Below are positions 1-7,680 of a stretch of DNA of 56,239 nt, piece by piece (within the stretch, counting starts at the first letter, position 1; each line of letters opens with the position of its first letter). The stretch is from Scatosoma sp045124465 (GTDB taxonomy: Bacteria > Bacillota > Clostridia > Christensenellales > Borkfalkiaceae): assembly GCA_045124465.1 (NCBI GenBank), contig JBGVLV010000010.1, positions 1 to 56,239 of the forward strand, written 5' to 3'. The notes below the pieces were generated by a model. The model searched no databases. It was not told the origin of the DNA and saw only the letters and a program-made list of their open reading frames with translations. The position numbers were made by a program, and so were the translations under genes.

Positions 1-3000
1 GGATCAGCCGAACGCATCGTCGCCGTGTATTTCTTCTTCGTCGTTTTGTCGGTGAAGGTCAGAGTCCAGCTCGCCGTCGTTGAGTCGTACGCGTCGATGG
101 TGTACGAGTACGTTTTGCCGTTCGACGCCGTGACCGTACCCGCTTGGCTGTTTACGTTGCCGCCGTCGAACGTGTACGTTACGTTGTTCGTCTTATCCGT
201 CGCCGTCGTATCCAACAGCGCGTCCACCGCTTTGAGCAGGAATGCGTTCTCGCCCATTACGTACGCGTTCTCCGTATCCGTATCGCAAGGCACGAGCGTG
301 AAATACTTCGTAGAACCGAGCAGGGTCGTTTGCGACCACAGCAACACGTTGCCTTTTGCGGTATAGATATAATAGTAAGGGGTATCGGCTTGCATATACG
401 ACAGATACGCCGTACCGTAGGAATACCGACCCGTCGGATCGAAGGACACGCCGTCGAAGGAGATCGTGCATTTAACGACTTCTTCGCCTTCGAACGTTTC
501 CGTCATCTCCCAAGTACCGAACAGCTCGTCGGCAGGGGAACAGATCGTGTACTGGTTATAAGCAAGGCTCGTATACTGGGTAAGCGCAAAGCCCGAAAGA
601 TATTCTTCCGTTTCGCCGTTTTCCGTTTCCTTTTCGCCGTACAGCAGGAACATATAATACGTAAGAGGCATATTTTCAAGCTTACAGGAGAACGTGAGCA
701 CGTCCGTATCCAGTTCTTCGATCTTGACCGTCGTTCCCTTGAATCTCGCGTAGATATTGCCTTGCAGATCGGAAGGACCGATTTCGAGCGATTCGAACTC
801 GCCGCTCATCGCCCAGTTGCCCATCAGTTCGTTAGTGGGATACAGCGCAAGTTGCTCGGTCGTGCCTGTTATATTGAGCGTGTAATATTCCTCGTTCTTT
901 TCGATCGTGGCGAATTTCTCGTCGTTGAGGTAAAGCACGATACCGCTCGAAAGAATCTTATACGTTTGACCGACGGTCGTATCCGTACCGTTACTGATCG
1001 TCCACGTACCGCCGTTTTGGAGATAGCCTCTGCCGTCGAACGTGAACGTATACCGCATTTCGAACGTGTTTTTATCGAACGTTACGAACGAGGTGTATTC
1101 CGCGAACTCGTCCGTGGGTTGCATCGTGATCTCGTATTCGGATTCGAGGGGTTTGATCGTTACCTTGCCGTCCCCGTCGATGAAAATTTCATACTCTGTG
1201 CCGTTATAGGTGAACGAACCGGTAGAGGAGAAAGAATCGAGGGTGTAGGAAACGATTTCGTCGCCGATCGTAAGCAAGCCTTCGTATTTTTCGCCGTTTT
1301 CCAGATATTCGTTATAATGTCCCGCACCGTTGAAATAGATGGAGCCGAACAGTCCGTCCTCGCTCATCCAGTCGCCCTTGAATTTATCGACGGTGAGCAG
1401 TTCGAAGTCGCCGTAACCCGTATTCACGTCGTAAGGATCGGTCATAACGGTGACAAGGCTATGTCTTGCGCTATCGTAGCGGAAGTAGCCGAACGCGGTC
1501 TTGTACGTACTCGTCACGCCGCCGACCGTTTCGTCGTAAACGTAATACAGAACGTAATATCCCGCGGTCTTGCTCGGTTCGTAAACGAGGTCGTATTTCG
1601 TGCCGTCGGAATACACGACCTTCGCCGAGCCTACGCCGTTTTCGCCGAGCGTGCCGAGGGTCACGGTCGCTTTGTTCCAAGGATCGTACCAACTGCCGTT
1701 ATAGCTCGTCGCCGTGGTCTTGGTGGGTTCGGCGGGCTTGGTCTTATAAGCGCAAAGCCGGTTTTCGCTGTCCTTTTTATAATACGTGCCGTCGTAGAGG
1801 TACAAAGTTCCGTCTTGGGAAACGGTAGCCTCGAAATAGTAAGCGTTATAGCGGTTCATATCGAACGCCGAGTCCTCGTTCACGCTCAGTTCGCTGTCTA
1901 CCTCGCCCGTGAAGAATTTGGCGAACGTAACGCCCTCGAACAGGATCACCGAGCCGTCGTACTGATAACGAACGCTGATATTTACGTTGCCGTCTTTATA
2001 TTTCGCGTAACCGTCCTCCGTGAGCGTAAGCTTGACGATCTCGTCGCCGCCGTCCACGTAGTACGTGCCTACGATCTTCGTATAGTCCGCAAAGCCAACG
2101 TACAGGTCTACGCTACGGGTGGTGAGGTAGGAATAGGGGACGGGCTGGGTACATTCTTCGTCGAAGAAATAACCGTAGGACATATAGTTCGCGTTTGCGA
2201 TCTTGTCCGCCGTCAGATACAGAGCGAGATAGCCGCTATTGAACGTATCCATCATCGTCTGATAGCCGTTTTTATATTCGTAATAGGTGGAGGTCTTGTC
2301 GCTGACCTTGACGGTCACGCCCTCGTCCTTGGTCACGTAGTGGACGGTGATCCTGGTCACGACGTCCTCCGTGCTGGTTTCGTAATTGACGGCGGGGTAT
2401 TCGCCGACGGTGAACGTCCAGTCCGCCTCGCGCCAGCCGAGTTTGGTCTTATAATCGCCGAACGTGTTGTCGTTCTTATTGACGGAGTTAAGGTTGGAGA
2501 ACTGCACGCAAGCCTGACCGTTTACGCCGACCGTACCCGTTTCATCCCCGTATGCCACGAACGCGCCGACGTATTCGTAATTCGCGCCCATCGCGGCTTG
2601 CGCGTACGTATCGCCCGTTGCGAAACAGTCGTTGACAATGGTATCGTTTTCCGCGTACCCGACCAGTCCGCCCGCATAAGCGCGGCGGTATGTGGGATCG
2701 TTACTGAACTGGGTGAGCGTGTATTCGCTGTTTGCGACGACGTCGCCCGTTGCGTACGAAGTGGAAACGGAGGTATACTGACCGAGACCGCCCGAGATAC
2801 CGCCCGCGCGGATCGCGCCGCTGACCGTACCCGTCGAAACGGCGTTATGGATAAACGCGGGAGCGACGAGGGAGTTGGTAAACGTGAATCCGGTCACGCC
2901 GCCCGCGTACAGGGAAGTGCCTTTCATCGTTACGACGTCGACGTCCACCGTCGCGTAAGCGATCTCGGAGGCGAAGGGAGTGCCGTACGCTTGTGCGTAG

Positions 3001-3911
3001 TAGCCCTGCTGACAGCCGATAAGCCCGCCCGCGAACGCGAAGTATCTGTCGTCGGCGAACACGTTAAGTTCGCCGTTGGTCGCGTCGCAAAGGTAGGCGT
3101 TCGCGCCTACGCCGTAGCCGATGAGCGAACCGCAATAGAGCGCGTTCTCGTTGCCTTCTGGCATACCCGTCGTGCTGGCGTTGATCGTGAAGTTATCGAG
3201 GCGGATACCGTAGATAAGACCGCTGCTCGTCGTGGTGAGGTTGGTCTGTACGCAGCCGAACAGACCTACGTAGTTCGAGCTTGTGGAGTTGATGACGAAG
3301 TTGGAGATGGTATATCTCTGCATTTCGCCCGTTTCGGAGTCGGTATAGCAAGCGAAACAGCCGCTGAAAAAGGAAGTTTCGGTGCTGAGGTCGCCGATGA
3401 TTTTAAGTTCTTCGCCCTTACAGTCGATGTCGTTACCGAGCACGTACGAAGCGGTGGAATACGTTTCGTTACCCGCGTTCACCTGTTCGGCGATATACAC
3501 GAGGTCGATGGGTCTTGTGACGAGGAACGCGTCGTCGCTCGCGCCCGTGCCGACCATACTCGAAACGTCTTTGACGATACCGTTGACTTTAACGGTGGTG
3601 TTTTCCTCGACGGTGAAACTGTAAACGCCGTCTACGGACGAAACCGCCGTATCGTTGGCAAGAACGGTAGGCGTACCCGCATAGAACGCGCCCACGTCCA
3701 GTTTAAAGGAGAGCGTATCGCCGTCCTTGACGTCGGCGCTGTCCGAAAGCGCCGCGCCGTCCGCGGTCACGTAAGAAAATCCCTCGCCGTCCGTAAACGA
3801 AACGGTGTACGTTTCCTTGTTCGCGTCGGGGCTGTCCTTGGCGCAGGCAACGGCGGTCGCCGTACAAGCGCAGGAGAGGGAAAGTAAAAATAAGCCGAAA
3901 ATCTTTTTCAT
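1..3911 (-). CDS. Very large GLUG-repeat surface lipoprotein (C-terminus outside window)
   Basis: The reading frame is open from the ATG at 3909-3911 to the left edge (at least 1,303 codons), so the C-terminus is missing. A GGAG site lies 7 nt before the ATG. The N-terminus is a signal peptide with a plausible lipobox (AVAC), followed by an Asp/Lys-rich stretch, so it should be an exported lipoprotein. Residues about 210-415 contain GLUG-like motifs spaced 30-80 residues apart (VGLFG, GGLIG, GGVTG, GGISG, GGLVGY), a repeat known from clostridial surface adhesins and glycan-associated proteins. After that come tandem beta-rich units that each begin with a G-x-W or G-x-Y motif, near window positions 2079, 1700, 1385, 1019, 835 and 530. 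No catalytic motif was recognised. It is transcribed divergently from the redox cassette at 4193. Function unknown; surface binding or scaffolding is an inference from the repeats. Confidence 0.85.
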   Translation of the reverse strand, partial: MKKIFGLFLLSLSCACTATAVACAKDSPDANKETYTVSFTDGEGFSYVTADGAALSDSADVKDGDTLSFKLDVGAFYAGTPTVLANDTAVSSVDGVYSFTVEENTTVKVNGIVKDVSSMVGTGASDDAFLVTRPIDLVYIAEQVNAGNETYSTASYVLGNDIDCKGEELKIIGDLSTETSFFSGCFACYTDSETGEMQRYTISNFVINSTSSNYVGLFGCVQTNLTTTSSGLIYGIRLDNFTINASTTGMPEGNENALYCGSLIGYGVGANAYLCDATNGELNVFADDRYFAFAGGLIGCQQGYYAQAYGTPFASEIAYATVDVDVVTMKGTSLYAGGVTGFTFTNSLVAPAFIHNAVSTGTVSGAIRAGGISGGLGQYTSVSTSYATGDVVANSEYTLTQFSNDPTYRRAYAGGLVGYAENDTIVNDCFATGDTYAQAAMGANYEYVGAFVAYGDETGTVGVNGQACVQFSNLNSVNKNDNTFGDYKTKLGWREADWTFTVGEYPAVNYETSTEDVVTRITVHYVTKDEGVTVKVSDKTSTYYEYKNGYQTMMDTFNSGYLALYLTADKIANANYMSYGYFFDEECTQPVPYSYLTTRSVDLYVGFADYTKIVGTYYVDGGDEIVKLTLTEDGYAKYKDGNVNISVRYQYDGSVILFEGVTFAKFFTGEVDSELSVNEDSAFDMNRYNAYYFEATVSQDGTLYLYDGTYYKKDSENRLCAYKTKPAEPTKTTATSYNGSWYDPWNKATVTLGTLGENGVGSAKVVYSDGTKYDLVYEPSKTAGYYVLYYVYDETVGGVTSTYKTAFGYFRYDSARHSLVTVMTDPYDVNTGYGDFELLTVDKFKGDWMSEDGLFGSIYFNGAGHYNEYLENGEKYEGLLTIGDEIVSYTLDSFSSTGSFTYNGTEYEIFIDGDGKVTIKPLESEYEITMQPTDEFAEYTSFVTFDKNTFEMRYTFTFDGRGYLQNGGTWTISNGTDTTVGQTYKILSSGIVLYLNDEKFATIEKNEEYYTLNITGTTEQLALYPTNELMGNWAMSGEFESLEIGPSDLQGNIYARFKGTTVKIEELDTDVLTFSCKLENMPLTYYMFLLYGEKETENGETEEYLSGFALTQYTSLAYNQYTICSPADELFGTWEMTETFEGEEVVKCTISFDGVSFDPTGRYSYGTAYLSYMQADTPYYYIYTAKGNVLLWSQTTLLGSTKYFTLVPCDTDTENAYVMGENAFLLKAVDALLDTTATDKTNNVTYTFDGGNVNSQAGTVTASNGKTYSYTIDAYDSTTASWTLTFTDKTTKKKYTATMRSAD

Positions 3912-4006
3912 AACTACTCCGTAGAAAGTATAAGTTATCTTTATCCGCAGTATCTTGGGAAAAACGGGCGGATAGCATACTGAACCATTTAAAAGATACT
4001 GCATTT

Positions 4007-4035
4007 ATTATACTATATATCGCGAAAAAAGACAA
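4007..4035 (-). promoter_or_regulatory. Sigma-A promoter of the GLUG lipoprotein
   Basis: Read on the minus strand, TTGTCT (4030-4035) and a perfect TATAAT (4007-4012) are separated by 17 bp. They lie about 95 bp upstream of the lipoprotein start codon. Confidence 0.7.
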
Positions 4036-4130
4036 GAAATTTCAACGGCTTTTCGGTAAAATTATACGTTTTTCACAAAAGGTATATTTTGGCTTATCGG
4101 CTTTGGGGGCGGGTTTGGCGTAACAAACGC

Positions 4131-4159
4131 TTGACAGGGAAGAAAACTTATTATATAAT
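4131..4159 (+). promoter_or_regulatory. Sigma-A promoter of the CxxC / polyferredoxin / TlpA cassette
   Basis: Perfect TTGACA (4131-4136) and TATAAT (4154-4159) with a 17-bp spacer, 33 bp before the ATG at 4193. This is a consensus promoter, so the cassette is probably well expressed unless repressed; no operator was recognised. Confidence 0.85.
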
Positions 4160-4192
4160 ATAGAAAGCAAATAAAGAAAGGAATGGTTAGTT

Positions 4193-5011
4193 ATGACGCA
4201 GAAAAAGAACGAAACGTTCAAACGTGCGTACAAAACGGCGCTTGCCGCGCTGACGGTCGTCGTCGGCGTTTTGTTTGTCGTGCAGGTTTGGCGGGTATTC
4301 GCGCTCGGCAACAGACCGTTCACCGTGGAAAATATTTCGAAATATTTTTCGCAGATAGCGTTCTTCGTATGGCTTTGGATCGCCACGACAATCGTCGGCG
4401 GCGTTTTGTGGCTCGCGTTTCCGTCGGAGAAAAGCTCGATCGTAGCTTGCGTTTCGCCGCAGGTCACGCTCGCAAAGCTCAAACGCCGTCTGCCCGATAC
4501 GGACGGGGAAGGGAGAAAGGAACGCTCCAAGCGTATCGCGGTATGGCTTGCGTGCGCGGCGATATGTATCGTATGCGCGGTCGTGGCGCTCGTGTATCTG
4601 ACGGGCGAATACGCGGCGAAAGCGCAGGAGGGGTTTTTCTCCGAACACGGCGAGGCGGAACGGTTGCTCCGCGCCCTGCCCTGGATCCTTGCGGCGTTCG
4701 GCGCGTGCATAGGCGCGTTATACTATCAGTCGTACAGCTATAAAAAAGAAATAACCCTCGTCAAAACGCAGATCGCCGAAAACGCGAAACAAGGGATCAA
4801 GGCTGTGTCCGTCGCGGAAAAAGCGGGGCTTTGGAACAAGCTTTGCGGGAAAATGCCCTTTTTAAAGAGCAAGTGGTTTATGATCGGCGTTCGCGCCGCG
4901 CTCGGCGTTCTCGGCTTAATCCTGATCGTAGTCGGTATCAACGGCGGGGGCATGGCGGACGTGTTGGAGAAGGCTATTAATATTTGCACGCAATGCATCG
5001 GCTTAGGATAA
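4193..5011 (+). CDS. Multi-spanning membrane protein with C-terminal CxxC tail (CD1871A-like)
   Basis: A 272-residue protein with about five predicted membrane helices (near 12-34, 54-77, 115-137, 159-180 and 227-250). The last 22 residues, after a GGGMADVL stretch, contain CTQC and end in IGLG. This tail resembles the short CD1871A family of CxxC proteins, which I recall as neighbours of 4Fe-4S and TlpA genes on clostridial conjugative elements; here it appears as the tail of a larger membrane protein. The body of the protein is not recognised. The start is set by GAAAGGAATGG upstream of the ATG. The polyferredoxin and thioredoxin genes follow on the same strand after a 222-bp gap containing an inverted-repeat element. 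A role in passing reducing equivalents or thiols across the membrane is inferred from the neighbours and the CxxC. Confidence 0.75.
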   Translation: MTQKKNETFKRAYKTALAALTVVVGVLFVVQVWRVFALGNRPFTVENISKYFSQIAFFVWLWIATTIVGGVLWLAFPSEKSSIVACVSPQVTLAKLKRRLPDTDGEGRKERSKRIAVWLACAAICIVCAVVALVYLTGEYAAKAQEGFFSEHGEAERLLRALPWILAAFGACIGALYYQSYSYKKEITLVKTQIAENAKQGIKAVSVAEKAGLWNKLCGKMPFLKSKWFMIGVRAALGVLGLILIVVGINGGGMADVLEKAINICTQCIGLG

Positions 5012-5012
5012 A

Positions 5013-5132
5013 GAAAGGCTTATATACTTCGTAATACTTCGTCGAAGGTGCGCTTTTCTCGCTCGTTTACGGTTTAGTAAACTCCCTTCGAAAATGCTCC
5101 TTCTCCTTGTCTTACTCGCATCTAAGCCTTTC
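5013..5132. repeat. 120-bp inverted-repeat element (MITE-like or structured RNA)
   Basis: The element starts directly after the stop codon of the upstream gene. Its 13-bp ends (5013-5025 and 5120-5132) are inverted copies matching at 12 of 13 positions. Nested inside are two further inverted pairs, CGAAGG (5043-5048) with CCTTCG (5085-5090), and GTTTAC (5065-5070) with GTAAAC (5077-5082). The whole can fold into one long bulged hairpin. No protein-coding potential was seen. Confidence 0.6.
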
Positions 5133-5195
5133 GACGGGCGGCGTTCTGTATTTAACTTCGACGGGCGTGCGGTAGTCGAACTCCTTCGACGAGCG
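5130..5195. repeat. Three direct copies of TTCGACGRGCG at 27-28 bp spacing
   Basis: Copies lie at 5130-5140, 5157-5167 and 5185-5195 between the inverted-repeat element and the polyferredoxin gene. The first overlaps the right end of that element. They could be remnants of the same repeat family or binding sites; function unknown. Confidence 0.5.
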
Positions 5196-5233
5196 GACAA
5201 CATATCGGTACTTACATTTTATGGTGAAATCTG

Positions 5234-6226
5234 ATGAAGAAATTTTTTAAAAAGATAGGAATATGGTTTAAAAACCACAAGCCGTCCAAGCGTAGGGTCA
5301 TACAGCTATACGCGGCGTTGCTCTATAACGCGAATATAAAGGGATTTTTCAACGGTCGGATATACAAAGGCGCGACGAAAAATCTTTGCGTACCGGGGCT
5401 GAATTGTTATTCCTGCCCCGGGGCGATCGGTTCGTGTCCGCTCGGCGCGCTCCAAAACGCGCTGTCCGCGTCCAAGACCCGCACGCCCGCGTACATATTC
5501 GGTATCATAATCCTGTTCGGGCTTTTGCTCGGTCGTACGATCTGCGGTTGGCTTTGTCCCGTGGGGTTGGGTCAGGAATTGTTATATAAAATAAAAACGC
5601 CCAAGGTGAAAAAGAGTAAAGTCACCCGCGTGTTCTCCTATTTCAAATACGTGTTGCTGATCGCGCTCGTCGTCATCGTGCCGCTTATGTTCGCGATACC
5701 CGGGTTCTGCGAATATATCTGTCCCGCGGGAACGCTCGAAGGCGGCGTGGGATTGCTCGCGAACTCGGAGAACGAGGGGCTGCTTTCTAATCTCGGACCG
5801 TTGTTCACTTGGAAGTTCACGCTCTTGATCGCGATCGTCGTGTTGAGTATCTTCTTCTTCCGATTCTTCTGTCGGTTCTTGTGTCCGCTCGGCGCGTTGT
5901 ACGGGTTCTTCTGCCGCGTGGCGATGCTCGGCGTGAAACTGGATAAAAATAAATGTACGGACTGCGGACTTTGCGTGGGCGTTTGTAAAATGGACGTCAA
6001 GCGCGTGGGTGATCACGAATGTATCCATTGCGGCGCGTGTATTTCCGTCTGTCCCGCAAAAGCGATCTCGTGGAAAGGCTCGAAACTGCTCGTTCGCGCG
6101 AACGACGCGGATATGCCCGCAAGCACGGAGATAAAACCGTTGACTTCTATGCTCAAACGTAAAGAACAGCCCACGGAAACGACGCCCGAAACGGAGGTGA
6201 CCGCGAATGAAAACGAACAAGCATAA
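5234..6226 (+). CDS. NapH-like membrane polyferredoxin (4Fe-4S binding protein)
   Basis: A 330-residue integral membrane Fe-S protein. Cysteine motifs appear in order: C58/C61/C68 near the N-terminus, then C104-x3-CP, C159-x3-CP and C213-x3-CP beside membrane helices, the pattern of the NapH/MauN/NosR-type Fer4_5 fold. Two classical 4Fe-4S ferredoxin motifs follow (C241/244/247/251 and C263/266/269/273). Helices lie near 86-102, 135-156 and 193-212. Known relatives move electrons between cytoplasmic ferredoxin and extracytoplasmic partners. The last 20 bp overlap the TlpA gene, so the two are translationally coupled; this suggests the thioredoxin is its redox partner. Family assignment is firm; the partner and electron direction are inference. 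Confidence 0.9.
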   Translation: MKKFFKKIGIWFKNHKPSKRRVIQLYAALLYNANIKGFFNGRIYKGATKNLCVPGLNCYSCPGAIGSCPLGALQNALSASKTRTPAYIFGIIILFGLLLGRTICGWLCPVGLGQELLYKIKTPKVKKSKVTRVFSYFKYVLLIALVVIVPLMFAIPGFCEYICPAGTLEGGVGLLANSENEGLLSNLGPLFTWKFTLLIAIVVLSIFFFRFFCRFLCPLGALYGFFCRVAMLGVKLDKNKCTDCGLCVGVCKMDVKRVGDHECIHCGACISVCPAKAISWKGSKLLVRANDADMPASTEIKPLTSMLKRKEQPTETTPETEVTANENEQA

Positions 6227-6815
6227 AGCGATCAAGATCGGCGCGGTCGCGTTGGCGGGAGCGGTGCTTTGCGGCGCGCTCGTGTATTATAATTTTATCG
6301 ACGAGGAAACGACGGGGGCTATGCTCAACGAGAAATGCCCCGATTTCACGATCAAGACCTTCGAGGTACAAGACGATAAATTCGTGATCTCGGACGAAAC
6401 GTTCACGCTGTCCGAGCACGTAGGCGAAAAGGTGATCGTGCTCAATTTCTGGGCGACCTATTGTCAGCCTTGTAAAGTGGAGATACCGCACTTTAACGAA
6501 TTTCAGGAAAATTACGACGGACAAGTGGAAGTGGTGATCATCAACGGCGAAACGTCGGGCACGGCGCAAGACCTGTTGGATAAGCATATCAATAACCCCG
6601 ACGACCAAAGCTATACGCCGTACTATTCAACGTGGACGGAGTTCAGTTGTACGTTCGCGCGTTACGAGAACGACGACAACGTGAAAAAGCTGTTCGACGT
6701 AGGCGACGCGTTGCCCGTGACCATCGTCGTAGACCGTCAAGGTATCATCAAATACATCGGCGAGGCGGCGATGACCTATTCCGAACTCGAAAACGTAGTC
6801 CTCAAACTCTTATAA
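6207..6815 (+). CDS. Membrane-anchored TlpA-like thioredoxin-fold protein
   Basis: A 202-residue protein with an N-terminal helix (about 10-28) that anchors it with the thioredoxin domain outside the cytoplasm. The domain shows NFWATYCQPC with redox cysteines C86 and C89, and the cis-proline region ALPVT (P170), typical of TlpA/ResA thiol-disulfide reductases. The start follows a strong GGAGGTG site inside the end of the polyferredoxin gene. TlpA-type reductases usually receive electrons from CcdA/DsbD; no such gene is in the window, and the coupled polyferredoxin is the obvious alternative donor (inference). A strong terminator ends the transcript. Confidence 0.9.
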   Translation: MKTNKHKAIKIGAVALAGAVLCGALVYYNFIDEETTGAMLNEKCPDFTIKTFEVQDDKFVISDETFTLSEHVGEKVIVLNFWATYCQPCKVEIPHFNEFQENYDGQVEVVIINGETSGTAQDLLDKHINNPDDQSYTPYYSTWTEFSCTFARYENDDNVKKLFDVGDALPVTIVVDRQGIIKYIGEAAMTYSELENVVLKLL

Positions 6816-6835
6816 AAAATTACATTGACATAACG

Positions 6836-6875
6836 AAACCCCACGGAAAGCGATTTGCCTTCCGTGGGGTTTTCT
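6836..6875 (+). terminator. Rho-independent terminator of the redox cassette
   Basis: A 13-bp perfect stem (6836-6848 with 6860-6872, core CCCCACGGAA) is followed by a T-rich run. It sits 20 bp after the TlpA stop. Confidence 0.9.
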
Positions 6876-6885
6876 TTATTATACA

Positions 6886-7675
6886 GAAACGCCCACGCCC
6901 ATAAAGCGTGGGCGTAAGAAACCCCCTGCTATGCAGGGGGAAAGAAACTTTAGATTCACGCATATGTAAGATATACAAAAAAGCTCCTTTGTGCTAAACT
7001 AAATGTAGGCTGGCAACCGTACACAAGTAAGCATAAAGGAGGACGTTAAAATTGAAAAATCAAACTAACGACACATTTAGTTTAGCACACACAAGGTGGA
7101 AATGTCAATATCATATTGTCTTTGCGCCAAAATATCGTAGAAAAATAATTTTTGGCGCATTGAGAGCAGAGATAGGAAAGATATTGCGAGAACTATGTCG
7201 GCGCAAAGACATAGAAATAATAGAGGCACACGCAATGCCCGACCATATACATATGTTGGTGAGCATACCGCCTAACGAAAAAGTGTCGGAATTTGTAGGG
7301 TATCTCAAAGGTAAAAGCGGTATGATGATATTCGAAAGGTATGCTCACCTAAAATATAAATCGGGACATAGACATTTTTGGTGTCGCGGATATTATGTAA
7401 GTACAGTAGGCGGCAACAAGCAAGCTGTGCAAAAATATATACGAAACCAAGAACAAGAAGATTTGATTACAGACCAAATCAGTATGGTGGAATATTACGA
7501 TCCGTTTAGAGAATGGCTGGAATCAAATCAAAAGAAAAAAGTGAAAAGCAAAAAACAAGTAAACAGCTTGCTTGTGTGCAGTCGCAGTTTCAGACAGTAC
7601 TTAAGTACCTGCCGGTATAATGCCCTTTAGGGCAAAGTAAAGCCCCCACTTTTAGTGGGGGATACTTACTTCGTT
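6886..7675 (+). mobile_element. IS200/IS605-family insertion sequence (tnpA only)
   Basis: An element of about 0.8 kb carrying a single Y1 transposase gene. It lacks terminal inverted repeats and instead has subterminal hairpins at both ends, as expected for this family. Left hairpins are 6890-6914 (9-bp stem) and 6922-6940 (8-bp stem, CCCCCTGC). Right hairpins are 7621-7634 and 7643-7661 (8-bp stem, CCCCCACT). Exact ends are uncertain by about 10 bp because the cleavage sites cannot be fixed by eye. No tnpB is present. It inserted between the terminator of the redox cassette and the end of the facing lipoprotein operon, so it disrupts no gene. Confidence 0.85.
7052..7630 (+). CDS. tnpA: IS200/IS605 Y1 HUH transposase TnpA
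   Basis: A 192-residue single-strand transposase. The HUH motif is H65-I-H67 inside PDHIHML, and the nucleophile is most likely Y129 in AVQKYIRNQ. The start is TTG, chosen because AAAGGAGGA lies 8 nt upstream and no ATG fits better. The core matches the family length (about 150 residues), but the frame continues some 30-40 residues further, through the right-end region into its first hairpin, which makes the C-terminus unusual. Base composition is A/T-richer than the neighbouring genes, consistent with transfer. The reading frame looks intact, so the element may be active. Confidence 0.92.
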   Translation: MKNQTNDTFSLAHTRWKCQYHIVFAPKYRRKIIFGALRAEIGKILRELCRRKDIEIIEAHAMPDHIHMLVSIPPNEKVSEFVGYLKGKSGMMIFERYAHLKYKSGHRHFWCRGYYVSTVGGNKQAVQKYIRNQEQEDLITDQISMVEYYDPFREWLESNQKKKVKSKKQVNSLLVCSRSFRQYLSTCRYNAL

Positions 7676-7680
7676 TGTGC

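Noticed and set aside
144..3887. A 1,247-codon open frame on the plus strand
   Set aside because: It is antisense to the GLUG lipoprotein, which has a signal peptide, lipobox, ribosome-binding site and promoter; the plus-strand translation is Arg/Val-rich without domains.
5003..5203. A 66-codon minus-strand Arg/Ser-rich protein
   Set aside because: It coincides with the inverted-repeat element and its codons follow the repeat; no start signal.
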